Assembly: GCF_000472705.1 (NCBI RefSeq)
Contig: NZ_AXAE01000012.1
Location: 207,716-271,715, forward strand
Origin: Mesorhizobium erdmanii USDA 3471
Lineage (GTDB): Bacteria; Pseudomonadota; Alphaproteobacteria; Rhizobiales; Rhizobiaceae
DNA: 64,000 nucleotides
Direction: 5' to 3'
How positions within the stretch are numbered: the stretch's first letter is position 1; each line of letters begins with the position of its first letter. The notes beneath the pieces are model-generated. The model saw only the letters and a list, made by a program, of their open reading frames with translations, was not told the DNA's origin and made no database searches. The position numbers and the translations under genes were made by a program. This document shows, piece by piece, positions 7,989 through 16,715 of the stretch.

Positions 7989-10559
7989 CTACTTGGCGTG
8001 CGCGAGCTGCTGTTCGACCAGGCCGATTTCTTTGACGTAGAAACCCTCGAAGCCTGAGCTATAGTGCTGCTCGCGAAAGATATGGCGGGCGGCGATGAAG
8101 GCGTCGCGGGCGGCCAGCAGGCTGGCCTTGTCATGCGTCCTGGTGCCGATGGCGAGCAGGATTTCGCCACGTACCGAATGGGTCTTGCCCCAGATGACCG
8201 GTGACTTGTCGCGCTTCAGTTCGGTGAGCGCCAGGTCCATCTGCTCCAGCGCCTTGCGGTAGAGCGGCACGCTGTCTTCGGCGTCCCCCATGAAGCGGTA
8301 GGCGCGACCGATATTGTAGGTGATGGTTGCCCAGGTGAAGGGATCGCTTGCCCGGGTGACCACCTCATGCGCCATGTCGAAAGCGTCAATCGACTGCTTG
8401 AAGTAATCCGAACCCTTGCCGCGCTGGCCAAGCGCCAACAGGGCCGCGCCAAGATTGTTTTCGGTCGATGCCCAATCAACCGGCTGCGTGCCGCGCGTGC
8501 GAACCTCGAGTACGTCATGGAAAGCGGCAACCGACGCTTCAAGCATCTCGGTGCCGTCCTGCAGATCGCCAAGCTGACGCATCGAAACGGCGAGATTGGC
8601 TTCTGCCATCGCCCATTGCACCGGCACTTTCTCGCGTGTCCAGACGGTCAGCGCGCCATGAAAAGCCTCGATCGCCTCGGTCAGGTTCTTCTTCGCATCG
8701 CCTGCATCGGCCATCTCGGAGAGTTCATTGCCGATGTTGTTTTGCAGCCCCGCCCAGGAGTCCGGGCTTAATTGCTTACTGTAGACCCTCAAGGCCTGCC
8801 GATACGCCTCTATCGCCTTTCTATAGTAGGCCATACCGCCAGCGCGCTGGGCCATCAGATCGTAGGCGTTGCCGAGATTGATCTGCACGGTTGCCCATTC
8901 CTGCGGATTGCGCCTGCGGGTAAAGACCTTGAGCGCACCTTCATAGACGCCGATTGCCTGCTCGACGCGCGCCGTGCCGTTCTCGCGCTCGGCCAGCGCG
9001 GTCAGTGTGATGCCTTCATTGATGGCAACACCGGCGGGGCCGTTGAAAACGGTGACGCCGGGCAGAAGCTTTGCCGCTTCATAGACATCGACGGCTTGCT
9101 GAAGTGCCGCGTTCTCGCCCTTGACCATGCCCTGGTCGGTCAAGGCATCGGCCTCGAAGACCTTGTAGAGGAAGGCGGCCTTCGGATCCCAGCGCTCGGT
9201 TTGCCTGAAGGCGTCCTCGTAACGTGCGGCGGCGGTGCGGTAGTCGAAGTTGAGGGTCGCGGTACGGGCATGGTCGGCGAACGTGCCGGCCAGTTCCAGC
9301 CGCCTCTGCCTGATATCAGCCTCGGCCTCGTCGAGCTCTTTGCTGATCGCCTCGGCACGGGCGCTGGCCTTGGCGCGGAAGGTCAGCGCCAGATTGATCG
9401 CGCCCTCGGATTGCGCGCGGTCGGCAAGGCCGGAAAGCCGAATCAATTGCGGATCCTGCCGGGTTTCGCTGTCGTGCCGGGCGAGGATTTCACGCAGCTT
9501 CTGCGCGCCCGCCGCGAGTTGCGCCTGCAATTCCCCCGGTCCGGCCGACGTGTCGACCTCCAAGGCGCCGAGCATGCCGTAGAGCTGGTCGAGCGGCACT
9601 TCGTTCTGAGCCGCCACCGTCTCGACCATCGAGCGCTGCTCGGCCGGTGTCGCGGCGATGGTCAGCAGGAGCTTGCGCCGCGCCGAACGGATCGAGGCCT
9701 CGTCGCTGCCGGTCTCTTCCGGCGCCTGACCGAAATAGAGCAGGCGCCGCAGGCTGGCATTGGTCCATGGCAACTGCCGGCCGCCGGTCTTCACATAGAC
9801 CTCCTCGGCAACCATGGTCATGACGTCGCCGAAGGCGAAGCCGCCGGCGGCGAGATGTTTCAACAGGGCCGCGGCATAGGGGCTGTTGCCGCCGGCCTCG
9901 CCGTCGAGCGCGGCGTGTCCAGGCTCGGCGGCAAACCCGATGACCTCGCCCAGGCTTTGCGGCGCGCCGGATGCATCGGCCAAGGGCGCGGCCCCCCGGG
10001 CAAGATCGAGCCCTGCGGCGGCCACGGGCGTCGGGCCGGACGGTGCCGCCAGCGTTGCGCCTTGTGGAAACGGGTTGGAGCGGCAGGCATCGAGCAACAC
10101 GATCGCCACGGGAACGCTGGCCTTGAGCTGCGCCAGCAAGGCGGAGACCGGCACCAGCCGGTTGGCGGGATCGGACAGCGAGGAGGCATCCGCCTCGACC
10201 GGCACCAGATAGTTCTCGCCGGCGGCCTCGATGCCGTGGCCGGAATAGTAGAGCAGGGCAACGTCGGCGCCGGCCGCATCCTCGACGAAATGCTTGAGGC
10301 CGCGCCCCAGGCGAGAGCCGTCGCCATCGGGGATGGAGCTGACCTCAAAGCCGAGGCTCGTCAAAAGCTGGGCGACGGCGCGCGCGTCGTTGGCTGGATT
10401 GGCAAGCGCCGGCAGGGAACGGTATTGCGATTCACCGATGACCAGCGCCACGCCGCGCAACGGCCTGGCATCATCGGCCCGTGACGGCCATGCAAGCACG
10501 ACGGCCTGCAGCGCCAGCAGCAATGCAGCGCAAAAAGCAAAGCGATGCCAACCCGCCAT
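7989..10559 (-). CDS. secreted caspase-like (peptidase C14) protein with TPR-like repeats
   Basis: 856 aa from the ATG at 10559 (an in-frame GTG at 10580 would add seven residues). A signal peptide (MAGWHRFAFCAALLLALQ, cleavage near PSRA-DDAR) is followed by a caspase p20-like domain at about 35-265: RGVALVIGESQYRSLPALAN, catalytic His108 in YYSGHG and Cys159 in LLDACRSNPF. The central part (about 300-440) is coiled and helical. The C-terminal half (about 450-840) carries repeated helical hairpins with WA-x(3)-NLG/NIG motifs, as in TPR proteins. Periplasmic location is inferred. Proteins of this type occur in many rhizobia; processing targets are unknown. It is divergent from the HerA-like gene. 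Confidence 0.85.
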   Translation of the reverse strand: MAGWHRFAFCAALLLALQAVVLAWPSRADDARPLRGVALVIGESQYRSLPALANPANDARAVAQLLTSLGFEVSSIPDGDGSRLGRGLKHFVEDAAGADVALLYYSGHGIEAAGENYLVPVEADASSLSDPANRLVPVSALLAQLKASVPVAIVLLDACRSNPFPQGATLAAPSGPTPVAAAGLDLARGAAPLADASGAPQSLGEVIGFAAEPGHAALDGEAGGNSPYAAALLKHLAAGGFAFGDVMTMVAEEVYVKTGGRQLPWTNASLRRLLYFGQAPEETGSDEASIRSARRKLLLTIAATPAEQRSMVETVAAQNEVPLDQLYGMLGALEVDTSAGPGELQAQLAAGAQKLREILARHDSETRQDPQLIRLSGLADRAQSEGAINLALTFRAKASARAEAISKELDEAEADIRQRRLELAGTFADHARTATLNFDYRTAAARYEDAFRQTERWDPKAAFLYKVFEADALTDQGMVKGENAALQQAVDVYEAAKLLPGVTVFNGPAGVAINEGITLTALAERENGTARVEQAIGVYEGALKVFTRRRNPQEWATVQINLGNAYDLMAQRAGGMAYYRKAIEAYRQALRVYSKQLSPDSWAGLQNNIGNELSEMADAGDAKKNLTEAIEAFHGALTVWTREKVPVQWAMAEANLAVSMRQLGDLQDGTEMLEASVAAFHDVLEVRTRGTQPVDWASTENNLGAALLALGQRGKGSDYFKQSIDAFDMAHEVVTRASDPFTWATITYNIGRAYRFMGDAEDSVPLYRKALEQMDLALTELKRDKSPVIWGKTHSVRGEILLAIGTRTHDKASLLAARDAFIAARHIFREQHYSSGFEGFYVKEIGLVEQQLAHAK

Positions 10560-10956
10560 GCACAACCCCGATAAGCCCACCCCATGCTAACCGGCTTAAA
10601 GTGGCGGCTCAATGACGAATGGGGCTTGCCTACTGGCGGAAAACTGACGACCGGCGCATACACAAACGAAACTTGAAGACGCCGGCCGCCATTTGGGGCG
10701 TTGGGGTGCATCCCGTTGGGGCGCGATGCAAGGGTCAGGCTAAGCGGATCCAGGGCGCCTTCAATCGGAACGCCGGCCCATGGTGAACAAGTGGTTACTA
10801 TCCACAGGCCAGATTAAGGCGACCACTCCAGCAGGGCCAAAGCCGGCGGCGCGTCTCCTTGTCGGCGACATCTGTGCGCAACACGGCGCATCAGGCCATC
10901 GGCGCTCGACGGGCGGCGCCCGGGTTGGTAAGCCCCATGCCGCGCAGGAGACCTTT
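10560..10956. other. 397-bp gap between divergent caspase-like and HerA-like genes
   Basis: No convincing gene. It presumably holds the two divergent promoters. I see no strong palindrome; an isolated TATCCACA near 10798 resembles a DnaA-box core but stands alone. Confidence 0.5.
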
Positions 10957-12471
10957 TTGAGTCGAGACATGACCGTAGCGATCGAGATGGGCCAAACCTC
11001 GGCGGGCGCCCCAGCGAACCTCGATCTCGAGGAACTGCTGGCGACCCGCCTTCTGGTGCAGGGCAATTCGGGCTCCGGCAAGTCGCATCTGTTGCGCCGG
11101 CTGCTGGAACAGAGCGCACCCTGGGTGCAGCAGACGATCGTCGATCCCGAAGGCGATTTCGTCTCGCTCGGCGAGCGCTACGGCCATCTGGTGATCGATG
11201 CCGAGGAGCATACCGAGCGCGGCCTGCAGGCGGCCGGCGAACGGGCACGCATCCACCGCGTCTCGACCGTGCTCAACCTCGAAGGGCTCGATGCCGAGAA
11301 CCAGATGCGGCGCGCCGCCGCCTTCCTCGGCGGGCTGTTCGAGGTCGCTCGCGACCATTGGTATCCAATGCTGGTGGTGGTGGACGAAGCGCAGCTGTTC
11401 GCGCCGGCGGTGGCCGGCGAGGTATCCGACGAAGCGCGAAAACTTTCGCTCGGCGCCATGACCAACCTGATGTGCCGTGGCCGCAAGCGCGGTCTTGCCG
11501 GCATCATCGCCACGCAGCGGCTGGCCAAGCTGGCCAAGAATGTCGCGGCGGAGGCTTCCAATTTCCTCATGGGCCGCACCTTCCTCGACATCGACATGGC
11601 GCGCGCCGCCGATCTGCTTGGCATGGAGCGTCGGCAGGCGGAAGCGTTTCGCGACCTGGAGCGCGGGCAGTTCATGGCGCTGGGTCCGGCGCTGTCGCGC
11701 CGGCCGCTGGGCCTGCGCATCGGCCCGACCGACACCAGCCCGCGCAACGGCACGCCGCGGCTGATGGCGATGCCGCAGGCGGCCCTGGAGGACGCGCGCG
11801 CCATCATCCTGGCGGCTCCGCCGCCCGAAACGGTGCGCGCGCCGCGCCGGGTGGCGTCACCGGACCTGCTCGACCAGTTGATGGCGGCGAAGTCGGCGGC
11901 GCTGGAAATCCGCCCCGAACCGGCGGAACCAGAAATCAGCGCCGAGGATCTGGCCGAGCGGCGCGAGCGGGTCGACCGTGTGCTGCGCGCCATCCTGGCG
12001 CAGCCCGATGCGGGTTTTCGGGTCATCGGCGTGCTCTACCAGGAATTCGTGGTGCGCTGCCGCATCGAGGGCCTGGCCTCGGTGGTGCCCGACTTGCCGG
12101 GGTTCCGCCGCATGCTGACGCGCGCCCGCGCCGGCCTCGGCTCCGAGACGACGCAGGATGACGCCTGGCGGGACGTTTCCGTCCGCGCCTCACTGCTGCC
12201 CGACGACATGCAGGGCGTGTTCATGATGATCGCCCGGGCGGCGAAGGAGGGCTGGCCGTGCCCGAGCGACGCCGCGATCGCGCGCGCCTATGGCTCCCAC
12301 TCGCTGCGCCGCGCCCGCCGCCTCTTGACCTATATCGAGGAGCAGGGCCTCATCGTCTGCCAGCTCGACGGCACGGGAAAGCGCACCGTGACGCTGGTCG
12401 AACTTGCCTGGGCCACGGCGCCCGGCGACCCCAACGCCGAGGAGGTCGAGCAGGGGAGCCTGGCGCTGTGA
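10957..12471 (+). CDS. HerA-like/DUF87 ATPase with C-terminal winged-helix-like region
   Basis: 504 aa, cytosolic. Walker A is GNSGSGKS (36-43) and Walker B is VVVDEAQ (DEA at 143-145); an arginine-rich stretch RGRKRGLAGIIATQRLAKL follows at about 175-193, as in HerA/FtsK-type ATPases. After about residue 300 comes a separate region with helical segments near 440-490 that look like a helix-turn-helix. Start: AGGAG at 10946-10950 is six bases before TTG 10957; the next ATG (10969) is too far from it, so TTG is preferred. HerA partners such as NurA are not adjacent. Role (DNA translocation, repair or plasmid functions) is inference. Confidence 0.8.
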   Translation: MSRDMTVAIEMGQTSAGAPANLDLEELLATRLLVQGNSGSGKSHLLRRLLEQSAPWVQQTIVDPEGDFVSLGERYGHLVIDAEEHTERGLQAAGERARIHRVSTVLNLEGLDAENQMRRAAAFLGGLFEVARDHWYPMLVVVDEAQLFAPAVAGEVSDEARKLSLGAMTNLMCRGRKRGLAGIIATQRLAKLAKNVAAEASNFLMGRTFLDIDMARAADLLGMERRQAEAFRDLERGQFMALGPALSRRPLGLRIGPTDTSPRNGTPRLMAMPQAALEDARAIILAAPPPETVRAPRRVASPDLLDQLMAAKSAALEIRPEPAEPEISAEDLAERRERVDRVLRAILAQPDAGFRVIGVLYQEFVVRCRIEGLASVVPDLPGFRRMLTRARAGLGSETTQDDAWRDVSVRASLLPDDMQGVFMMIARAAKEGWPCPSDAAIARAYGSHSLRRARRLLTYIEEQGLIVCQLDGTGKRTVTLVELAWATAPGDPNAEEVEQGSLAL

Positions 12472-12586
12472 GGGAGCGATGACGCGTTCGACCGGCGATG
12501 GATCGCTGAGGCAGCTTGGCGGCAATGCCGCCCGGGTGCGTATCATGGGCACGCCGAGGTCGTTCATCGGCTTCTGGTGAGACCGG

Positions 12587-13222
12587 TCACCCTGCCGCCG
12601 CGATGCCGGCGTGGTGGCTGCCCAACTGCCAGAGGGGCAGGGGGAACCGCCCGTGCTGCACGTCGATGAGGCGGAAGCCCGCCCCGCCGATCAGGCGCAG
12701 CGGTTCGCGGTTGAGGTGGCAACCGCCGGCGAGCGATCCCCACAGCCGGTTCAGGCGTTCCTGCCACAGCCGGGCCCTCCGTCCCTCGGCCTGGCCGTGC
12801 TCGATGAAGATCAGCCGGCCCGTCGGTTTCAGGATGCGGCGGATTTCGGCCAGCGCCATCTCGGGGTCCGGTATGGTGCAGAAGGCATAGGTGACGACCA
12901 CCGTGTCGGCGAAGCCATCGGCCAAGGGCAGGCTTTCGCCGCCGGCGCGGATGCATTCGACCGGGAATGGCGCGGCTCGGCTCTTCGGGGCGGCGAGGCC
13001 GAGCATGGTGCCGTCGGGATCGATGCCGATCAGCCGCTCGACCCTGGCGGCGTCGTAATAGGGAAGGTTGAGGCCCGAGCCGAAGCCGACCTCGACGACG
13101 ACGCCTTGCGCGCGCGGGATGACGCGCCCGCGCATCCGCGAAAAGGCGCCGGCCGAGCAGCCGGCATGGACGAAATAAGGGGCAACGCAGCGCCCATACC
13201 AGGAAAGGCAGGTCTGGCACAT
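12587..13222 (-). CDS. class I SAM-dependent methyltransferase (UbiE/Methyltransf_11 type)
   Basis: 211 aa. SAM motif I is VVEVGFGSGLNLPYY (about 41-55), motif II acidic residue in IGIDPDG (about 66-70), the adenine-side motif LPLADGFADTVV at about 98, and the post-motif KPTGRLIFIEHG at about 132. GGAGG lies seven bases before the ATG at 13222. A CxxC pair sits at residues 2-5 (MCQTC). The family is used on small molecules and lipids; the substrate is not evident. Confidence 0.85.
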   Translation of the reverse strand: MCQTCLSWYGRCVAPYFVHAGCSAGAFSRMRGRVIPRAQGVVVEVGFGSGLNLPYYDAARVERLIGIDPDGTMLGLAAPKSRAAPFPVECIRAGGESLPLADGFADTVVVTYAFCTIPDPEMALAEIRRILKPTGRLIFIEHGQAEGRRARLWQERLNRLWGSLAGGCHLNREPLRLIGGAGFRLIDVQHGRFPLPLWQLGSHHAGIAAAG

Positions 13223-13422
13223 GGTTCAGCCTCCATGTCCGGTGATGACGGCAAGGGCACCGCCGCCGGCAAGTGTGCTATGGCTTGATGTATTGACCGG
13301 TGACATTTCTCGCTCCAAGGGAGTTGATCGGGCCCGATTGGCCCGACTTCGCGGGGATGGATAGAAGGCCGGCGTCCCCTCAACGTCCTCTCGAAACCCT
13401 TGGCCCGGCCGCGTGCGGATCG

Positions 13423-14955
13423 ATGGATCGCTTGCAACTGCGACTTCTCGGCTTTCCGGAGTTCCGGCTGAACGGGCGGCCGATAGAGCTCGCCTTGCGC
13501 AAGGCGGCCGCGCTCGTGATCACCCTGGCCGAAGCCGGCGGACCGGTGGCACGCGACGTCGCCGCCACGCTGCTGTGGCCCGAGGCCGACACGGAGGCCG
13601 CGCGCGCCCGCCTGCGGCGCACGCTGTACAAGATCCGCAATGCCTTCGGCACGGAGATCATCGCCGCCGGCGCGGCATCGCTCAACCTGCGGCCGGGGCT
13701 CGCCGTCGAGGCCGACGCAAGCGCCTTCGAGCAGGCCTGCGACGCCGGTAATCTCGACGCGGCGGCCGACCACTACAGAGGCGACTATCTCGCCGGCTTC
13801 TCGCTGCCGGACTGTCCAGAGTTCGAGGAATGGGTGTTCTTCCGCCGCGAGGCCTTGCGCAGCCGGCTGGTGCAGGCGCTGGAGCGGCTGGTGGAGGCCA
13901 GGATAACCGGCGGCGATGCGCGCGGCGCCGTCGTCCACGCGACGCGGCTTGCGGCCCTCGACCCCTTGAGCGAAAGCGCGCACCGCCACCTGATCCGCGC
14001 CCATCTGGCGGCGGGCGACCGGGCGGCGGCCGAACGGCAGGGCGAGACCTGCACCCGGCTGCTGCGCGACGAACTCGGCGTGGCGCCGGACCCCGCAACG
14101 CTGGCCCTGCTGCGTGCGCCGGGCGCCGAGGTGCCGAGGACCCGTTATATCCAGGTGGACGGCATCCATATCGCCTACCAGACCATAGGCGGCGGCCCCG
14201 CCGACATCGTGCTCGTTCCCGGCTTCATCTCGCATGTCGAGCGCATCTGGGAAGACCGGAGCTGCCGTGCCTGGTTGAGCGCGGTGTCACGGCTCGGCCG
14301 GCTGATCCTGTTCGACCGGCGCGGCATGGGCCTGTCCGACCGCGTCGGCGCCCGCCCCACCGTCGAGGCGACCGCGCGCGACATACTGGCGGTGATGGAT
14401 GCCGCCGGCAGTCGCAAGGCCGTGCTCGTCGGCGCCTCGGAGGGCGGTCCGGGCTGCATCCGCTTCGCCGTCGACCACCCCGACCGGTTGAGCGGCCTCG
14501 TGCTGTGGGGCTCGCTGGCCAAGGGCAGCCACGCGCCCGACTATCCCTCCGCGCTGACAGCGGCGCAATACGACCTCTGGCAGCAGCGCCTGCTTGCCGG
14601 CTGGGGCGGCCCGGCGGAAATCGAAACCTTCGCGCCGAGCGTCGCCCAGGACCGCCAGGCGCGCGCCTGGTGGGCCGGCCTGCTCAGGGCGGCCTCCAGC
14701 CCCGGCGCGGTCGCCGGCCTGCTGCAGGCGCTGCGCGACACCGACGTGCGCCCGCTGCTGTCGAAAGTGAGGGCGCCGACGCTGGTGATGCACCGCACCC
14801 GCGACCGCGCCGTGCGGGTCGAGGCTGGGCGTTATCTGGCGGGAAGGATACCGGGGGCACGGTTCGTCGAGGTGGAAGGGGAAGACCACTGGTTCTGGGT
14901 GGGCGAGCAGGGGGCGTTGCTGGAGGGGATCGGGGCGATGACGAGCGGACGTTGA
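13423..14955 (+). CDS. BTAD transcriptional-activator domain fused to alpha/beta hydrolase
   Basis: 510 aa. Residues about 1-90 form a SARP/OmpR-like winged helix (LRLLGFPEFRLNGRP, AATLLWPEADTEAARARLRR). Residues about 95-225 are the bacterial transcriptional activation domain (YRGDYLAGF, EFEEWVFFRREALRSRL, HRHLIRAHLAAGDRAAAERQ). From about 245 an alpha/beta hydrolase begins: nucleophile Ser in GASEGG, Asp in HRTRDRAV, His in GEDHWFW. Similar hydrolase domains occur next to cyclase domains in rhizobia. The start is uncertain: ATG 13423 begins the DNA-binding domain exactly, but the frame is open from GTG 13300 and ATG 13357. It may be a regulator that senses or hydrolyses a small ligand (inference). 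Confidence 0.82.
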   Translation: MDRLQLRLLGFPEFRLNGRPIELALRKAAALVITLAEAGGPVARDVAATLLWPEADTEAARARLRRTLYKIRNAFGTEIIAAGAASLNLRPGLAVEADASAFEQACDAGNLDAAADHYRGDYLAGFSLPDCPEFEEWVFFRREALRSRLVQALERLVEARITGGDARGAVVHATRLAALDPLSESAHRHLIRAHLAAGDRAAAERQGETCTRLLRDELGVAPDPATLALLRAPGAEVPRTRYIQVDGIHIAYQTIGGGPADIVLVPGFISHVERIWEDRSCRAWLSAVSRLGRLILFDRRGMGLSDRVGARPTVEATARDILAVMDAAGSRKAVLVGASEGGPGCIRFAVDHPDRLSGLVLWGSLAKGSHAPDYPSALTAAQYDLWQQRLLAGWGGPAEIETFAPSVAQDRQARAWWAGLLRAASSPGAVAGLLQALRDTDVRPLLSKVRAPTLVMHRTRDRAVRVEAGRYLAGRIPGARFVEVEGEDHWFWVGEQGALLEGIGAMTSGR

Positions 14956-15030
14956 GGCAGGCCCCGCTCCTGCGCCTGTCGGCCAGAACCGGCATTGGTC
15001 AGGACGGCGAGGCCGCCGTGCTGGTCAACG

Positions 15031-16089
15031 TCAATTACACGTCGTCGCGTTCCTCAGTGCCTCCGCGCGGGAAGGCTGGGACAATGCCGCAATCCGCCGT
15101 ACGGAAGCATAGAATCTCGGATAGTCGCCCGAGCACAAGTCATAGAGGCGAAGGAACGCCGGAACCTGTTCGCCGTAGACGGAAGTCGCGGCGAGCTTTG
15201 CGTTGTTGATGGGGCTGTTGAACCAGGCGTCGTACCCGCGATATCCGGCCCAGCGCCTGTCGCGCATTTGCCGGTAGCGCACTCGCAGCCTGTCGATCGC
15301 GGCTGTTTTGGCGGCAGCCATCTGCTGCGAGGCGCGAGGACTCCCATAGATCTGCCTCAGCTCGTCGCGCGTTTTCGCTATCAGCCCGAGAAAGTCGGCA
15401 CTGCGTTTGCGATTGGCTTCATAGCGTCGCAAACCGGCGCGATCGCCGGCTTCGCGCAGCCATTTCCTCACGCCGCTTGTTTCGACAGAGACCGCGAAAG
15501 CTTCGTTGAACGCGGAGTCGCCGTTCACATAGATTTTCTGATGCGCCAGTTCATGGAAGATGAGGCTTGCGAGATAGGTGTCGTCCTGACGCAGCATGGT
15601 GCTGAGCAGCGGGTCGCTGAACCAGCCCAGCGTGGAATAGGCGGTGACGCCCGAGATGTAGACGTCCAGGCCTTGTTGCTGCAATTCGGCAGCACTTTCA
15701 GCCGCGGATTTCCGGGAGAAGTAACCCCGGTACGGAACGCAGCCGAAGACCGGAAAGCACCATGTTATCGGCGTGAGCGAGAATTGCGGCGCGGCAAAAA
15801 CGGCAAAGGTCACGTTGTCTCGACCGATGTCGACATAGCTGCGGTAGCTGCTGTTATCGGGGAGTGCCAGCTCATCGGTGGCAAAGCGACGTATGGCGCT
15901 CGCCGACGTCAACTTCGTGCGCAATGCCTTCGGCGTCGAGGGATCGTGGATGAGCTTTCCGACACTTTTCCGCGCGGCCATGATCCGCACATGGCCCTCC
16001 AGCGACTGCGCGTAGTAGGAGACGCTGGTGCATCCGGCCACGCCGGACGCCATGACCACAGCCGCAAGCAATCGAAAAAAGTGCTTCAC
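15031..16089 (-). CDS. lipoprotein aminopeptidase-like zinc metalloprotein (COG4324 type)
   Basis: 352 aa from GTG 16089. The N-terminus is a lipoprotein signal (KHFFRLLAAVVMASGVAGC, lipobox VAGC with Cys near residue 20), so membrane anchoring through lipid is expected. A zinc-binding HELAH motif (FHELAHQKIYVNGDSAFNEAFA region, about 180-200) with a downstream Glu in NEAFA fits a gluzincin-like active site, as in predicted aminopeptidases of COG4324. The upstream context has only a weak GGTGGG before the GTG; an ATG at 16134 would lengthen the N-terminus before the signal and is less likely. Confidence 0.82.
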   Translation of the reverse strand: MKHFFRLLAAVVMASGVAGCTSVSYYAQSLEGHVRIMAARKSVGKLIHDPSTPKALRTKLTSASAIRRFATDELALPDNSSYRSYVDIGRDNVTFAVFAAPQFSLTPITWCFPVFGCVPYRGYFSRKSAAESAAELQQQGLDVYISGVTAYSTLGWFSDPLLSTMLRQDDTYLASLIFHELAHQKIYVNGDSAFNEAFAVSVETSGVRKWLREAGDRAGLRRYEANRKRSADFLGLIAKTRDELRQIYGSPRASQQMAAAKTAAIDRLRVRYRQMRDRRWAGYRGYDAWFNSPINNAKLAATSVYGEQVPAFLRLYDLCSGDYPRFYASVRRIAALSQPSRAEALRNATTCN

Positions 16090-16294
16090 AGCTTGCCCAC
16101 CGCCTGCTCGTCGTCCATGGCGCGAATGCCCCATTTGCCTTCGTGTCAGGCGCACCGATTTTCGTCAAGACGTGGCGGGGGCAGCAGGTCGGACTTTCGA
16201 ATTGGCAGGACTGGCAGGCGATTCTTCGAAAAACTCAGACCTTTCCAGGTCCAGAGTTCAGAGAGCTTGCTGATCCAATCGGTTGAGATCGCCG

Positions 16295-16630
16295 TCAGCG
16301 ACGACTTTTTATCGCGGCCCGATACGCCTTTTCGGCCCACTGACTAAGTGTCTCGTCATCCTCCAGAACATCTGCGGGTGCCTCCATGTAGGACTTGAGG
16401 GCTTGGGGTTTGCCTCGGCTTTGATATTCCAAGGCGTGCGAGCCGGCGGCGTCGAAGTCTGTCCGCGTGGTTTCGTCTACCTTGAAATAAACGGCGCCCT
16501 GCCACAGCATGGCGAAGACGTGCTCCCCTCGATAGAAAGCGACGGCGCCGAACAGCGGTTTTGTCGTGACGTTTGCCCAGGGTGATAACCGCTCGACGAT
16601 TTCTTTGGCCTGTTCATTCTTGCTCGTCAT
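16295..16630 (-). CDS. TfoX/Sxy N-terminal domain family protein
   Basis: 111 aa single TfoX_N domain: ERLSPWANVTTKPLFGAVAFY, then VFAMLWQGAVYFKVDE and LEYQSRGKPQALKSYMEAP. The start at 16630 has an AGGGCAG-like sequence upstream; the frame continues to 16678 without a better site. Single-domain TfoX_N proteins are common in rhizobia and are not shown to control competence as enterobacterial Sxy does. Neighbours give no clear operon. Confidence 0.8.
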   Translation of the reverse strand: MTSKNEQAKEIVERLSPWANVTTKPLFGAVAFYRGEHVFAMLWQGAVYFKVDETTRTDFDAAGSHALEYQSRGKPQALKSYMEAPADVLEDDETLSQWAEKAYRAAIKSRR

Positions 16631-16715
16631 CTGCCCTGCCTTTGCCTGTGAAGCCGCTGCAAGTCTTCTGCCGATCATACACGCTTCAGCCGCGCCTTGT
16701 GACAGCAGCCAAAAA

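Noticed and set aside
8772..10484. Long open frame (about 570 codons) on the plus strand opposite the caspase-like gene
   Set aside because: It is the antisense shadow of a high-GC gene with clear catalytic motifs. It has no recognisable domain or ribosome binding site.
10795..10806. TATCCACA resembling a DnaA-box core
   Set aside because: A single near-match without clustering, AT-rich unwinding region or replication genes; no evidence for an origin.
7989..12471. Caspase-like protein plus HerA-like ATPase as a new defence system
   Set aside because: The protease carries a signal peptide, the genes are divergent rather than an operon, and neighbours are ordinary metabolism.
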